Made by a program: the position numbers and the translations under genes. From Rhizophagus irregularis (lineage: Eukaryota; Glomeromycota; Glomeromycetes; Glomerales; Glomeraceae): DNA of 64,000 bases. The notes beneath the pieces are model-generated. The model made no database searches, was not told the DNA's origin, and saw nothing but the letters and a program-made list of their open reading frames with translations. Location: contig NC_089454.1 in assembly GCF_026210795.1 (NCBI RefSeq), forward strand, positions 3,398,501 through 3,462,500, in the 5' to 3' direction. Below are positions 46,396 through 58,470 of this stretch, in pieces. Each line of letters begins with the position of its first letter. Within the stretch, counting starts at the first letter, position 1.

Positions 46396-49056
46396 ATGAA
46401 TATATCACAACAAGTACCGATATTTAATACGAATTTACCGGTTAATCCAGTTATTCCACAGACAGGAACCTCGAATGAAAGAATTCAAGAACCTGATCCT
46501 TTTAAAGTAGAACGTAATAATGGTGATGTGTCTGTACGTTTAATTAATCCTGTTCTTATAGAGATTTTGCGAAGATATTTGCAAGCAGAAAGTTTATATG
46601 AACGTAATCCCAAGGTTGTATACTTTGAATACTAAATTAATTAAAATAAAAAAGTATTTGCATAAATTTATTTGTTTTTGTATCAAATAAAATTAGATTC
46701 CAGCACATGAATTATTTCTCATTCTGCCCAAACTTAAAAAAGTTATTGGACAAGACTCTGGTCAGAAAAATGATACCCAGAAGACTCAAGAGTCTCCCGA
46801 AATTGAAGCTGATGATATTATTGACTTCAGAATCCAACCACATCTATATAACACACCTTATGGTGGCCCTTATTATAATAATGTCCATTTAAAGTCATTA
46901 GTTGATTTGATTGAAAAGGAATATGAATCTAGAGTCTGCGAGATTAAAGAAATGATTGATAACGTGAGTTCAAAATAACATAACCCTTTTCTTGGAAATA
47001 TACCTACTAGTATATATATTTACTAACTTTCTTTTAATTATTCTTTAAAGAGGGTTATATCATTTAAAAATCTATTTTACTTGTTTACAAAAGGTAGACT
47101 ACTAATGGCTTACATTTTAAAGTTAAATACTTTTGCATTTCCTTAACCTTACCAAAAATCGCTTAAATGCTAATTTCATTCTTTAAGGTCAGGATGCATA
47201 CGCTTTATGGAACGGCTGTATAATTGGAGCAAAAATAACCAGGACAACATATCATCGTACGATAGCTGGAGATTATATGAGCATATTTACTGAAATAATC
47301 GATTCAGGTTTGCATAATTTGAATTTTTTTGTTTTTATTTTTGCCTAAATTTAATTAATTTAATTTGATCTTCTCTTTTTTAGACGGTGCCTCATTTATT
47401 CGTGGAATGAAAACATTCACTATTATAGAATGGGAAGGTGTATGTGAGATTGAAAAGCTTGCTGTTGTTCCGTTACCAGAAGAAAGTCCAATTCATAATC
47501 AGCTAGTAGAACGTGGAAGAAAATTTGTAAAATATGCAATTGGCCCACATTATATATCTTAATTATACCGGAAATATGTTTTGTAATATTTGGTTTGGAA
47601 CCACCAATTTCAAAAGCGAGGGTCGTGTCATGATTGATTCTGTTTCATTTTTCAAAATCAATCCAAGTTACAATATGGGAACCACAAAGAGAATTCCCCA
47701 AAATAATTATTACTATACAGTACCTGCAGTGCCACAACCACAAGATTTTAATGATGAAAAATCAGTTAAAGAGGAAGAACTTTTCATGTGTGTACCTTCT
47801 CTTTACGGATTTAGTTTTACAACAAAAAAATGGGGTCAATTATATGTTGAATTTTTAGATGGTAAAGTTACTTAACTATAAAGTCCTCTTTATGATACAT
47901 ACATTTTATATGTATGCTTATAACATCTCTAATTTTAAGAAATTTTGTTTGATGATGACGCATTTGATCAACTTGTCATGGATCCAATAAAGAAGGACTT
48001 AATTTTTAGTCTTGTAACATCTAAGCACAAAGGAGTAGATCTTATCAGCGGTAAAGGTGGCGGTTGTGTATTTTTGTTACATGGCCCTCCTGGAGGTTTG
48101 TAATTTGTGGTATTAAATTTTTTGTTATGACATGATTATAAAAATAACTAATGTTTTTTATAGTTGGAAAAACATTAACTGCTGAAGCAATTTCGGAATA
48201 TCTTCATCTTCCATTATATGCTGTTAGTGTTGGAGAACTAGGAATATCGGTAGTTAAATTAGAACGCAAATTAAGTGAAATTCTTGAAGTTGCAAGTGTT
48301 TGGAATGCAGTTATTTTAATTGATGAAGGTATGAATGTATTTTTTGATAAAAAAGTAGTCGTTCAATTTTAATTAATGATTCACATCATTCATAAACATG
48401 ATTGCGTATAGCTGATATTTTTCTTGAACGTCGAAGTGAGCATGACATTCAACGCAATACTTTAGTGAGTGTATTTTTAAGGTTACTTGAATATCATCAA
48501 GGAATTTTGTTTTTAACAACAAATCGAGGTAAGAATCTTTGAAAATACATTAAGGTTTTACTGAATTATTCTGAATTAAATTCTTTATTATAGTAAAATG
48601 TTTTGATGCCGCTTTTCAATCTCGAATTTCAGTTGCCTTAAAATATAATGATTTAAACACTGATGGTTGGTTATATTTATTAATGATCAAAATATTTATT
48701 TTTAACTAATCGGGAGTTATTTTTTTTGCATTTATAGCACGTGAAAAAGTTTGGCGTACATTCTTGGATCGTATTGAAGGAAAGAATAAAAGCCAGGTAG
48801 ACATTGAAAATTTGAAAAAGAGACCTCTAAATGGAAGGGAAATCAAGACGGCTGTGAGATTAGCAAAGGTAGATTTATATTTGAGAATGCATTGTGTTGA
48901 CCCGAAACTTTATATTAATAGATTATTTAAATTTAATTTAAATAGGCATTAACCACAAAAGATAACCCAGACGCATTGATTACCACGAAACAATTGGAAA
49001 CAATTCTTGACATTTCAAAATCTTTTGGTGAAGAGTTGGAAATATGGATACAGTAA
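46396..49056 (+). CDS. AAA+ ATPase with N-terminal alpha/beta domain, one frameshift
   Basis: Ten exons (46396-46614, 46697-46963, 47193-47307, 47384-47861, 47940-48095, 48164-48328, 48412-48528, 48594-48665, 48738-48868, 48946-49056) encode about 609 residues. All junctions keep phase, but exon 4 contains one surplus nucleotide (modulo 3) near 47553-47562, in an ATTATATATCTTAATTATAC run, so the frame breaks after GRKFVKYAIGPHY and resumes at YLNYTGNMF. The N-terminal half matches the large domain found before AAA modules in fungal proteins (FRIQPHLYNTPYGG, FIRGMKTFTIIEWEG, EGRVMIDSVSFFKINPSYN). The AAA module is complete: Walker A GPPGVGKT split by an intron, Walker B VILIDEAD, sensor FLTTNR and arginine finger FDAAFQSRI. 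It probably hydrolyses ATP to remodel a protein partner. The lesion could be a real mutation or an assembly error. Confidence 0.85.
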
Positions 49057-50487
49057 ATTCAGTTTAAAAGTAATATAGCTTGAAAATACACATTAAGATG
49101 TAACAGCTCAATAATATTTTTATCACTTTTTTAACGTGCAGTTCTTATCATTGTTTATAACAATTCCTCACATTTTATTATCAAAATTTAAATAATTATT
49201 AGGGTTCTATAAGTTTTAATACATTCTCTATATAAAGACTGATTATTATAAGAAATAATTATTATAAACTTGATTGTTTATAAATGACAATTGACAAGAA
49301 AAAAATTATTTAATATATAAATGTATTTGATATAAAGAAGAAAAAAAAGTAAAATTGTGATGTACACTTTAAATTATGGCCTATATGCTATAATTTCTTT
49401 CCTTTACTAAATTTGAGAAATTTGTCAATATTTCTTTAATTCTAACTAACTAATCTGATAATTACGTTAAAAGTTTATTAGGGTCCTGTCTAGACTTCTG
49501 CAAATTTGAAAAGAATGATATGGCCAAACAGTTAGAAGACAAAACTAAGGTCGTCTAATAACAGTTGCTTGTGACTTATGAAAGGGAACATCAAAGCAAA
49601 ATGTTTCTAACGTAAAATACAAAGGAGTTTCTAGTATTTCATAAATTACACCTTGTCAACACATTTATAATTTGAATTTTCATTACGATTTACGAATTCA
49701 AATTAATAATAAATTATTATATATTGCTTTATAGTTTCATATTACGAAATTATAGTATTCAATGTTTACTAAACGTTAAAACTCAAGGAAGAAATCAAGA
49801 AACGAAGAAATGACTTTTTCCGATATTGACGACTCTCATTTGATGCTGCGGAAAGTCTCCAATGACAGTAAAGATTTATCTAACCTTGTTTAGAAAAAGA
49901 TGAATAGAAAGACATTTACTCTCAAAGAAAATATTAATAAATTGTGAAAGAACAATCCTCTCTACTAGATATTACACACGATATTGTCGATTCGCCATAT
50001 TAACATTTTCAGTTAGAAAAAGGAGTTAAAGAATTAGATGAAATAACTCAGTTGTCAATGGATATCAAGGTTTTGCAGTACCAACGGTTAAGGGAATAGT
50101 TGTTGGAAACAAGTATTTGGAAACGATCAAACACGCAGACTAAAAAGATAAAAAAAGTATATATAAGCTTAACCCCAAAACTTTTTAAAAAAAACACTTG
50201 ATTTCCAGAATAATATCAATATACTGTATCATAAAACTCTTCAAAAAGAAAATAAAAACATTAGTATTATCATAAAACTACAATAAATACGATTAAAATT
50301 AAATATACAAACTGAAATGAAATATGAAATACTAAGTACTAACATACCACAAAAAAGAAGAAAGAGTGAAAGATAGGAAGAGTGAAAGATAAAATAAATT
50401 ATGCCGGAGTTATGTAATAAAAGTGCTGATTAGCCAATCAAAAGTTGACTGGTCCAGAATAAGGTTAAGGATGGCCCAACACTGATC
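49057..50487. other. intergenic region
   Basis: AT-rich. Short coding-like scraps (for example SFDAAESL near 49835) suggest decayed gene copies, but none can be assembled. Confidence 0.4.
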
Positions 50488-50502
50488 GTGACAAAATGTC
50501 AC
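50488..50502. promoter_or_regulatory. GTGAC-N5-GTCAC palindrome
   Basis: ATCGTGACAAAATGTCACGG stands just ahead of the nuclease fragment. It shares GATCGTGACA and TGTCACGG with the site at 54533. Confidence 0.4.
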
Positions 50503-50519
50503 GGGTTTTCATATAAAGC

Positions 50520-50918
50520 AATGTGTTATATTTCGATTATTGTAATAGTGAATAAGGGAAATGGTAAATTTGGTTTCCTTGATGTTTTTGTCCTAGGAAA
50601 ATGCTATACTAATATTGAATTAAAATATATTCCACTAACTGGGTTAGTGAGTAATACTGATGGAAAAGATTTTGATGCAAATGAATTGGGAGAATTAGAT
50701 AAAGAGAAGATGAAGATATATTGTTAAGAAGACAATATAGATATTATGATAAAAAAACTAATAAATATATTCGCACAACTATAAATGATGTGTTAAACAA
50801 TGGAACAAAGCAATTAGAAAGGTACATGAGAATAATTGCAAAAGGACAATTTTATCTCCAAGTTGTTACAAACCGAATTTACTATAATTTATGCAATATT
50901 TTCCACCAAAGAAGCTAG
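50520..50918 (+). pseudogene. PD-(D/E)XK nuclease-like fragment
   Basis: The reading FGFLDVFVLGKCYTNIELKY, then GLVSNTDGKDFDANELGELD, has the Asp and the E-x-K (IELKY) of PD-(D/E)XK nucleases as they occur in large glomeromycete families. After a frameshift near 50705 it continues RRQYRYYDKKTNKYIRTTIN, then GTKQLERYMRIIAKG. The expected C-terminal part is absent: the reading runs into the 3' end of the Crinkler gene on the other strand and stops at 50918. No clear start is present. It is a truncated and frameshifted copy, with assignment by motif order only. Confidence 0.55.
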
Positions 50919-53704
50919 TATTCTATACACCCCAAGGAAATACGTGGAAATTTCTTTATCCGTTTACATAAATCATCATCGTCAATATATTTTCTCTTAT
51001 TATTATCACGATCTTCAATAATAGCTTGTGCAATTTTCTCTCCCACCCTATATATAACTCGTAATTCACAAAATCTTGCCGTATTAATAGGAACTTTGTT
51101 TTGAGCTACAAAAGAGTGAATTTTTCAGTAAGTAAAAAAAAAAAATAACGAATTCTTTAAAAATATAAAAACCTACCTGCGAAAAATTGAGCACGTGACG
51201 AATATGTTTTACCATAAAATTCATTAAAATTATTTCTGTCAACAATAGCACAATTTGGTGGTAGGTCCTTTGTATAGGTACTCTCACGATTTGATAAAAT
51301 CAGCAGTAACCAGTTATCACCCAAACCAATCTTTTCTGCGACTTCTTCAGACTTTTCATACTCCTCTTTGATTAATTGATCATCAATTTTTGAAGGTTTC
51401 GTTGAACCTTGCTCTCGCCACTTCATTTGAAACGACAAAAACATTGGCTTCCCATTAATGATCAAGAAACAAAACCCATCTCCATTTGCCCCATCTCCAT
51501 TTTTACAAATTTTACTATTATCTTTAAGTGAAATATTAAAAGTTTTACCCCCATCAGTTAACAAAGTTATACCCTCAGTATTTAACATATTATAATTAGC
51601 ATCAGAAGGAGGAAATTGATTAACAAGAAAATGCGTGCTAACAGATTCATAATCAGGGATATCCACATTTGCATTCAAATCTAAATTATCTGAATAATGT
51701 GCTCCTTTTAACAATTCCTTTAATTCTATCTGTTTGAATCCGAGTGCTGAAAATAAACAATAGCGTAAGGCCCAAAACTTAACATTAAAAGTTTCCCAAT
51801 TTTGCCAATAAAATGGTTCATCAGGATCGATCATTTCATGCCAGAATTTATTAATTGATTTATTAACAGCTTTTTTTACAAGTAATCGTATCCAAAGATA
51901 GGGAATACGTATATAAAACTTAGTATTGACTGGTTCAAGTGATAAAATTCCATTGGACTTTAACATTTTGTATGAGATAGACTCATTCTCGTCAAGAGTT
52001 GCGTCACCATCAACAGGCCTATCCAAAATCGCATTTGCGAGCACTGGAGTGATCATGTTGACATATTTATTGAATGGATACCGTATACTTAGTTCCACCT
52101 CAAGTGATTTCATAATGTCCAGTAAATCAATGTCGTCCCATCCGTGGGTTTTGGACGCATCCGAAATATGATCATAAAATATTTCTAATGCACGCACCTG
52201 ACCACCTACATCAGAAATCATACGTCTGAAAAGATTATTTCGATAAATAAAGTTTTCGTCAAAGCCAAGATTACACGCTATTTTTAACATATCTTCTATG
52301 TCTAGCAAATGCAATGGTAACTGAAGAGGCGGATGCATTGATTTTGTAATAATTAACTGGAGTGGACCCTCAACTGTACCCGCAAAGACTGGAACAAAAA
52401 ACACTTTTCCTGTTTTTTCTGGAATTGAGCTTCCTATTTCTTCTGAAATTAAGTCAACAATAAAATTACAACTAGCTGAGCCAACAGAATTTATAAGGTC
52501 ACGAAATTTATCGTAATTCTTATCATATAATTTATTGATCTCATCAATACCGACAATTATTGCAAGTTCATATATATTTTTGTCTTCTTTAAGCTTACTT
52601 AAATAAATGGCTCTTAAAACGAGGGACAATGTTAATCCCCTTGCATTTTCTTGCCCAATCTTGTCTCTAAATCCAACAAAGCTCTTATTGCCATGTACAA
52701 AATAGCTGAATAAGATCCTCAAAGCTATCGAAGCTTCTGCTCCAATATTCACGTCAAAATCCGATGCCTCTGTTCCATTTCCATATGTAACGTTCAGAAA
52801 AACTGCATTTCCTAATATAGACATAATATCTTGATCTCCAGAATTCGAAGCCTTGTTGCGAATAATATTAACAAGTTCCTGCAAAAATCGACTTTTTCCC
52901 GTGCCGGGACCACAGGCTAGGAATGGAATTGGATGAAAGTTGCGATCTTGTTTTGGATGGGCAGGGGAAAAGTTTTTAAAGTTTTTAAATCGATTTAGAA
53001 TCCCACTACGTTGTTCTGTGCCACCTCCGTTCCAAAGAGTTTCTATGGTGTCATCACGACCACACAAAGTAAATCGAGCACCAAACGTTTCGACCAACAA
53101 TGTCAAGGGTTGCCTCCCAGTGACCGGTGAGTATTCTTGTATCCATTTTAAAATCGAATTTGAATCACTAAAAGGATTGGATACAGCTACATTAAATTAG
53201 AAAATTTAAAAAAAGAGTTAAGTAAAGGCAAACGTATTTTTGGGGCGGTGTCTAATGTAGACAAAAAAAACGAAGTTTCTTGTTCGAGAGGTAAAAAATT
53301 AGGAGACACTTACCAGTGGTGGTGGTCAGACGTTGCACGATGATGTGAATGGCAGACTTGCTTTTCTTATCTTTAAAACTATCCTTGTTGAAATATTCAT
53401 CAAGAGAAAGTAGAGGTTCCATCAATTCTCCTCCAAGTTTTTCTTTAATGTCATTTTCGGTAGAAAATGTTCCAAGCAACTTGATGTTCTTGATGACACT
53501 ATCACGGTCAACCTTCCAAAGATTCAGATTGTCAGGAGAATAACTAATTCCTTTTTTAGACAAGATAAGAGACTTGACATCTGAAACTGTAATGTCTTCA
53601 TATTTGGTCGTGCAATTGTCAACGATAATTGTATCACTAATTTTAACTTGAATAGCTCGGGCAGGAGCATCTCCGAGAAATAGACAATTTAAGGGGAATA
53701 TCAT
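50915..53704 (-). CDS. Crinkler-type protein: ubiquitin-like header, NTPase, nuclease-like end
   Basis: Three minus-strand exons (53314-53704, 51177-53186, 50915-51105) keep phase and give 863 residues. The header (MIFPLNCLFLGDAPARAIQV, residues ~1-125) is the ubiquitin-like Crinkler N-domain; IHIIVQRLTTTT and NPFSDSNSILKWIQEYSPVT mark its end. The NTPase follows with Walker A ACGPGTGKSR (about residue 225) and Walker B IIVGIDEIN. The C-terminal region (GDGFCFLIINGKPMFLSFQM, then KWREQ) carries a Q-x-K in the strand arrangement of restriction-endonuclease-like folds, a variant of E-x-K. Family knowledge places such proteins in NTPase-nuclease pairs that act in nuclei, as effectors or in genome defence. 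No classical signal peptide is evident. The start is chosen because LNCLFLG normally lies within ten residues of it. Confidence 0.9.
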
Positions 53705-54532
53705 TTTGAAAATATTTTTCTGTAAAATTATAAATGATATTTTTTTTTTAAAAGAAGTTTAGAGAAATTTGAGAAAAAAAAGAAAAAAAAAAGGTATATA
53801 TACTTCTGAATACATCGTGATTAATTATTATAAAATGATCTTTATAAACTCTTAATTGGTGACACGAAATATGATATAATGACATATAAACGATATAAGC
53901 AAAAAAAAGTTTATAAAATTGACTTGTCGGCAAGCGAAAAAGAGTGATACTCAGATCGCATTCACGAGGTATTTATTAATTCTTCGGTTGTACAACAACA
54001 ATTAGTAGCCAATAAAATTAATTTTAAATTATGTCATAACGACAACTAAATTAAATCTGGTGTAATTAAGGCGTTTTCTCTGTACAACTTTTTTTTTCTT
54101 ATTCCGACCCCAAGCCGTCGTGCTATTTTCTCCGAGCATGAACCTATCGCAGTTGACGAAAAAATTATTAAAGTCCGGACGAGACACTTCACAATTAAGG
54201 GCTGTGACTGTGCATTTGCAAGGTAGCTTGTAAAGCTAATCTCTTTTTTATTCAGAAATTTCGAGGACCTTATTAGGCGGGGAACATACCTTCGGTGAGT
54301 TTTACTAAGGCCAATATTGTTAATTTATTTCTGACTCTTCTCTGACGACCATTTTATTCTATCCAGAATATCGACGTTGAGACAAAAAAAATCGGATTAG
54401 AGTTAATATTGGGATATGTTAGTATATAGATAGCTTAGATAGCTTAGATGAGCGAAACACCGGCAGGCGACTCTATTTCACATTGTAAAACAATGTCTTT
54501 TTTTTTACATCAATAAATCAATAATTCCGATC
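53705..54532. other. upstream region between divergent units
   Basis: Upstream of the Crinkler gene (minus) and of the coiled-coil fragment (plus). It contains T- and A-runs and no ORF with coding character. Confidence 0.45.
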
Positions 54533-54546
54533 GTGACATTTGTCAC
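54533..54546. promoter_or_regulatory. GTGACATTTGTCAC palindrome
   Basis: Perfect inverted halves GTGACA and TGTCAC with a 2-bp centre, 67 bp upstream of the ATG of the coiled-coil fragment. GATCGTGACA and TGTCACGG are shared with 50488. Confidence 0.45.
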
Positions 54547-54613
54547 GGTTTTTTTTATCTATGCTAACGAACTTTTGAATTATTCCGTTTTATATAAAAA
54601 ATTATTATCGAAC

Positions 54614-55304
54614 ATGCAATCCATTGAGAATTAAATTCCAAGCTCTTAGCTGAGATTGCAGAGCTTAGGAAGGAGAATGCTGAGATTCCCGAACTTAGAG
54701 AGAAGTTACTAAAGTTTGCTGAGGTTGAGGCTGAGAATGCGAAGCTGAAGCAAATTATTGAAGAGAATGCAAGGCGTGATTCTGAGAATGCCGAACTCAA
54801 GTCTAGAGTTGGAGAGCTTGAGGCTAGACTTGCATTATTAGAACAGGGTTCAGCTGTGGATGGGATGGCGTTGTCATTTGGTCAGACACAAAATGATAAA
54901 GAAGCGATGCCAGTGGTGACGGTACCAACTGTTGATGTACCCGATTCTGTAATAGACCAACTCAATAATGAAGTAGGACGAGCACCTAGTGACCTTCGGT
55001 ATGTAGAAAACATGTCATGTATACAGATTAAACAAAAAACAAGTATTGTATGGAAACCGATGTATGTATGGTGTCACATGTATGCTATGTATGGTAACGA
55101 TTTCATACATGTATGTTTATCACGAACCAGAAATAAAGAATGACTTGTATGATTGTACGAACAACTTTTTTTTTTCGGCACGCGTCATTTGACAAAAACC
55201 AAACAAAACTACATTCCTTTTTATTTTTTTTAGGAGCGATTGAACATATTTCTAGTAAGAGGAAAGAGTTTTGTCTAAATTTACTTTCAGGAAATGATAT
55301 TAAG
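54614..55304 (+). pseudogene. coiled-coil protein fragment
   Basis: After an ATG at 54614 (MQSIEN, then a stop by frameshift) a long heptad-like stretch follows in another frame: KLLAEIAELRKENAEIPELR, then KLKQIIEENARRDSENAELK and RVGELEARLALLEQ. A less regular part (MALSFGQTQNDKEAMPVVTV) ends SDLR at a GTATGT donor (54999). A second coding-like exon (55234-55304) reads AIEHISSKRKEFCLNLLSGN, then DIK, but does not join in phase. Glomeromycetes have families with this IPELR-type coiled coil. I read it as a partial or decaying member; its function is unknown. Confidence 0.5.
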
Positions 55305-56398
55305 GTTTTTTTCTCTCTCTTTTTTTTTGACATTTTGATTTTTTTTTAGATTCCGAAGTTTCTTCAGAATGGTTAAAAAAACATTAATATTTTTTCTTCC
55401 TATTTTTCCTATTTTTAGGTCATTTGTTAGAGTTTCTAACTGATCAAAACAAAATGTTTTAAAAGAATTTCTTAAGTAACTTTTAGTGTAAGAATTTATC
55501 ATTTTCCAGACATTATGAATTTTTAGGAATTTTGGGAGACTCAATCTTTCTTTAATAATTAATAGTAATTGAAGTGGAAAGATTCTTATTATTTATAAAA
55601 AGGTCAAAAATCTTTTCAAGGTAGTCATCATTCCTTTCAGTGGTATTATTAATATTAATACCTTTACTGTATTAGATTGTTGGCTTGTATTGAACGAGTA
55701 GTAAAAATTATATTTTTGCAATTGTAAAAATTTATAGTATCATTCTATTGTCTTTTTTTTTTTTTTTGATATATATTATAAAATTTTCTTGTACATATAC
55801 GGAAATATTACTGATATATTAGATTTAGCCATTGATGTGTTACAAGATCAGATTTTATTTATTGTACAACATCAACCTATATAAATAAATGAAGGATTTC
55901 CAACATTTTAGACATTTTTCGCAAGTAATTTGATTTGGAAAAAAGGTTAGTAAGTAATTTATCCTCGGAAAATGTTTGTAAATAATTCATTTCATATTTT
56001 TGGGGGTGTGAAAATATTTATTTGCTGATTTATTAATTACCTAATCAAATAATAATTATTGTAGATAATTGAAAATTTTCCCATAAGTTAGAATATTTCC
56101 CGCAAGTGGGTGTTCCAATCTTTCAGTGATGGAAATTACAAAATCTCAAATAGCAATTGGACACTTTGATGGTATTATTTTTTTCAATTAAGAATATTTT
56201 ATTTAACTATAATTAAGGTTTTTTCACATTTAACTGTTAATAAACCTAATTTTTATTACTTTTTTGTCTTTTTAGATCATAATTTAGCCCTTTAAGTTGA
56301 ATTTATAGAACTTATGACATATATAAAGCAATTTTTTAAAAATTTTATAACACGTCTTCTTCAGAATACACTTATATTTCAATCTTTAATTAGTTATA
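55305..56398. other. intergenic region
   Basis: AT-rich. A minus-strand ORF (55287-55544, MSLPKFLKIHNVWKMINSYT) is Lys/Asn rich and unassigned. Nothing else is supported. Confidence 0.4.
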
Positions 56399-56732
56399 AT
56401 GTCTTTGATTATTGAACTTTTGGATATAGATGATTATAATGAAGAAGACTTAATTAAAATGGTAAATAAATAATGTTTTTGAATTACTATATCATTTTAT
56501 TAAAAAAAAATTTTTAAAAACTAACAAAAATAGAGTGAAAATAGCGGTGATAGTGAAAATGAATTAGAAAGTAAAGAAACATTAGCCTTCTTTACTTCTC
56601 AACTGTGAGTTCCCAAAGTTATATATATATACAACTGTTTCTATAGAATATCCAGAAACATCTCCAGAAGGAGTTGTGATGATCTATAACATATTTGACT
56701 GGAAAAACCTATGGACATGTTTTCAGATGTAA
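56399..56732 (+). pseudogene. small gene fragment next to a MITE
   Basis: A candidate first exon (56399-56461, MSLIIELLDIDDYNEEDLIK, then M) joins in phase to 56534-56608 (SENSGDSENELESKETLAFF, then TSQL), which also offers a GTGAGT donor. A third coding-like stretch (EYPETSPEGVVMIYNIFDWK, then NLWTCFQM) follows but is out of phase with that donor. The reading ends where the MITE at 56736 begins. It is acidic with no known domain, and may be a real small gene truncated by the insertion. Confidence 0.35.
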
Positions 56733-56735
56733 GTA

Positions 56736-57049
56736 CCATATATAGCGGGCCACAGTACCCTGAGTATCTTGCAAAAATTGGGGTTTGACCCTGTACCCCT
56801 GGGTACTAAATAAAACTTAAAAATTCCTTTTTTGCAAATATCTCACGATTTACTAATCCAATTTGAATGATCTTTTTTTTTTATTTTGAAGAACTTAATG
56901 AAAGCTATTAAACAAAAAAAAGATGGCTCAAATCTGATCACTGGATCACGAGATAATTGTAAAATATCCCCCTGTGTATTATACAATTCTATGAAATTTT
57001 TCAAGAGGGGTACTATGCATAGGGGGGTACTATGACCCATGATATATGG
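56736..57049. mobile_element. 314-bp foldback MITE with TA duplication
   Basis: The ends read CCATATATAGCGGGCCACAG and, reversed, CCATATATCATGGGTCATAG. TA stands on both sides (56734-56735 and 57050-57051). The interior has the same type of palindromic core as the 3067 family (TATCTCACGATTTACTAATC; TGATCACTGGATCACGAGAT). The TA duplication fits a Tc1/mariner-type transposase. Confidence 0.75.
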
Positions 57050-57132
57050 TATATATTATTTACTATAACAAGCAATAAATCTTTAACTATGAATCTATAT
57101 ATTAAAAATCATTGATGGCGTAACATTTAGAT

Positions 57133-57366
57133 CAGTGTTGGCATTTGGCCGCGGCCAAGAATTTTTTGGCCGATTTGGCCAGCCAAAATGGCAAAACGGC
57201 CAATGGCTAATCCCGGCCAAAATTTAGCCAAATAACAAAATACTAATACTTTATTAAGGCTGTATTGGCATTTGGCCACAGCCAAAGATTTTTTTGGCCA
57301 GTTTGGCCAGCCAAACTGGCCAAACAGCCAAATGGCCAATCCCAGCCAAATGGCTAAGTGCCACTG
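57133..57366. mobile_element. 234-bp GGCCAAAT-rich hAT MITE
   Basis: It starts CAGTGTTGGCA and ends with the inverse of CAGTGGCA. The exact 8-bp duplication ATTTAGAT lies at 57125-57132 and 57367-57374. Both arms are dense in TTTGGCC and GGCCAAA repeats. Its right duplication directly abuts the next element. Confidence 0.9.
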
Positions 57367-57375
57367 ATTTAGATT

Positions 57376-58379
57376 AGGGGTGTACCAGAAATCGCGTGAT
57401 TATGCTCGAATTAGAGACCTGACCGCCCTACACTACTGCCCAAGCGTTCCCCCCAAAAAAAAGCACTGGTGGCCGGCATTATGCAGAATTATGCACTGTC
57501 ACGTGAACAGTGCGGTGACAGATAAGGTGTGACAAATAAGTTTTTTTTAACTCGAAAAAAACTAAGTTCTGATAAATATAAACAAATGAAACACCGAGGC
57601 AAGACAGATGTGATGATTTTTTACTTGAACACGTGACCAGTGCTTTTTTTGGAGGAACGCTAGGCTAGATCCCCTACCCACCATGTGATTGAATTCTGAT
57701 TGGCTAAAAAAATACATACAGTATAATATATAATATATTACATTAATATATATATTATAATACAATTAGTTTGCTATCTAATAATCCAATTTGCATAAAC
57801 TTTTTTTTGTTTTGTAGCCCCATTTATGCTTTATAAAATAAAAAAAATTCATTGAAATTGGACTGCTAGATGGTGAAATAATTGCAAAAAAGCTTGTTAA
57901 TAAATAAATTATTACCATATATTATATATATTATAATACAATTATTTCACTATCCAATAATCCAATTTGCATAAACTTTTTTGTTTTGTTTTGTAGACCT
58001 CTTTATGCTTTACAAAACAAAAAAAAATTCATTAAAATTGAACTGCTATATAGTAAGTTAATTGCAAAAAAGCTTTTTAATAAATAAATTACTATATATT
58101 ACATATATATTATAATACAATTATTTTACTATCCAATAATCCAATTTGCATAAACTTTTTTTATTTTGTAGCTCTCTTTATACTTTATAAAACAAAAAAA
58201 ATTCATTAAAATTGGACTTTTAGATGGTGAGATAATTGCAAAAAAAGCTTCTTAATAAACAAATTATATATTTTTACTATAAAAAATATACTTTTACCAT
58301 AAAAGGTATATTGTAACACCTGATTGCAGGACCTGACCCCCACCCACCCACTAAATCACGTAATTTCTGGCACGCTCTT
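57376..58379. mobile_element. 1-kb foldback element with internal tandem repeat
   Basis: The ends AGGGGTGTACCAGAAATCGC and, reversed, AGAGCGTGCCAGAAATTACG are inverted repeats, both followed by GTGATT. Inside the left part is CCTGACCGCCCTACACTACT and inside the right CCTGACCCCCACCCACC. The middle is the three-unit tandem repeat at 57752-58256. No exact duplication was found; the left flank is occupied by the abutting MITE. Confidence 0.65.
57752..58256. repeat. tandem repeat, three ~178-bp units
   Basis: Units start near 57752, 57929 and 58109. Each is itself palindromic: CTATCTAATAATCCAATTTG and CATAAACTTTTTT on one arm face AAAAAAATTCATTGAAATTG and GACTGCTAGATGG on the other. Identity between units is about 90 percent. 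Confidence 0.85.
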
Positions 58380-58470
58380 TACCTGTATAAATAAACTTTT
58401 AATTGTGTAATGCATTTTCATTAGTCAAATTATTATGTGACATTATACAAAGTCTAAAAGGCAATAAAAA

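Noticed and set aside
57376..58379. 8-bp target duplication for the 1-kb foldback element
   Set aside because: TTTAGATT and TTTACCTG agree in only the first four bases, so I did not claim it.
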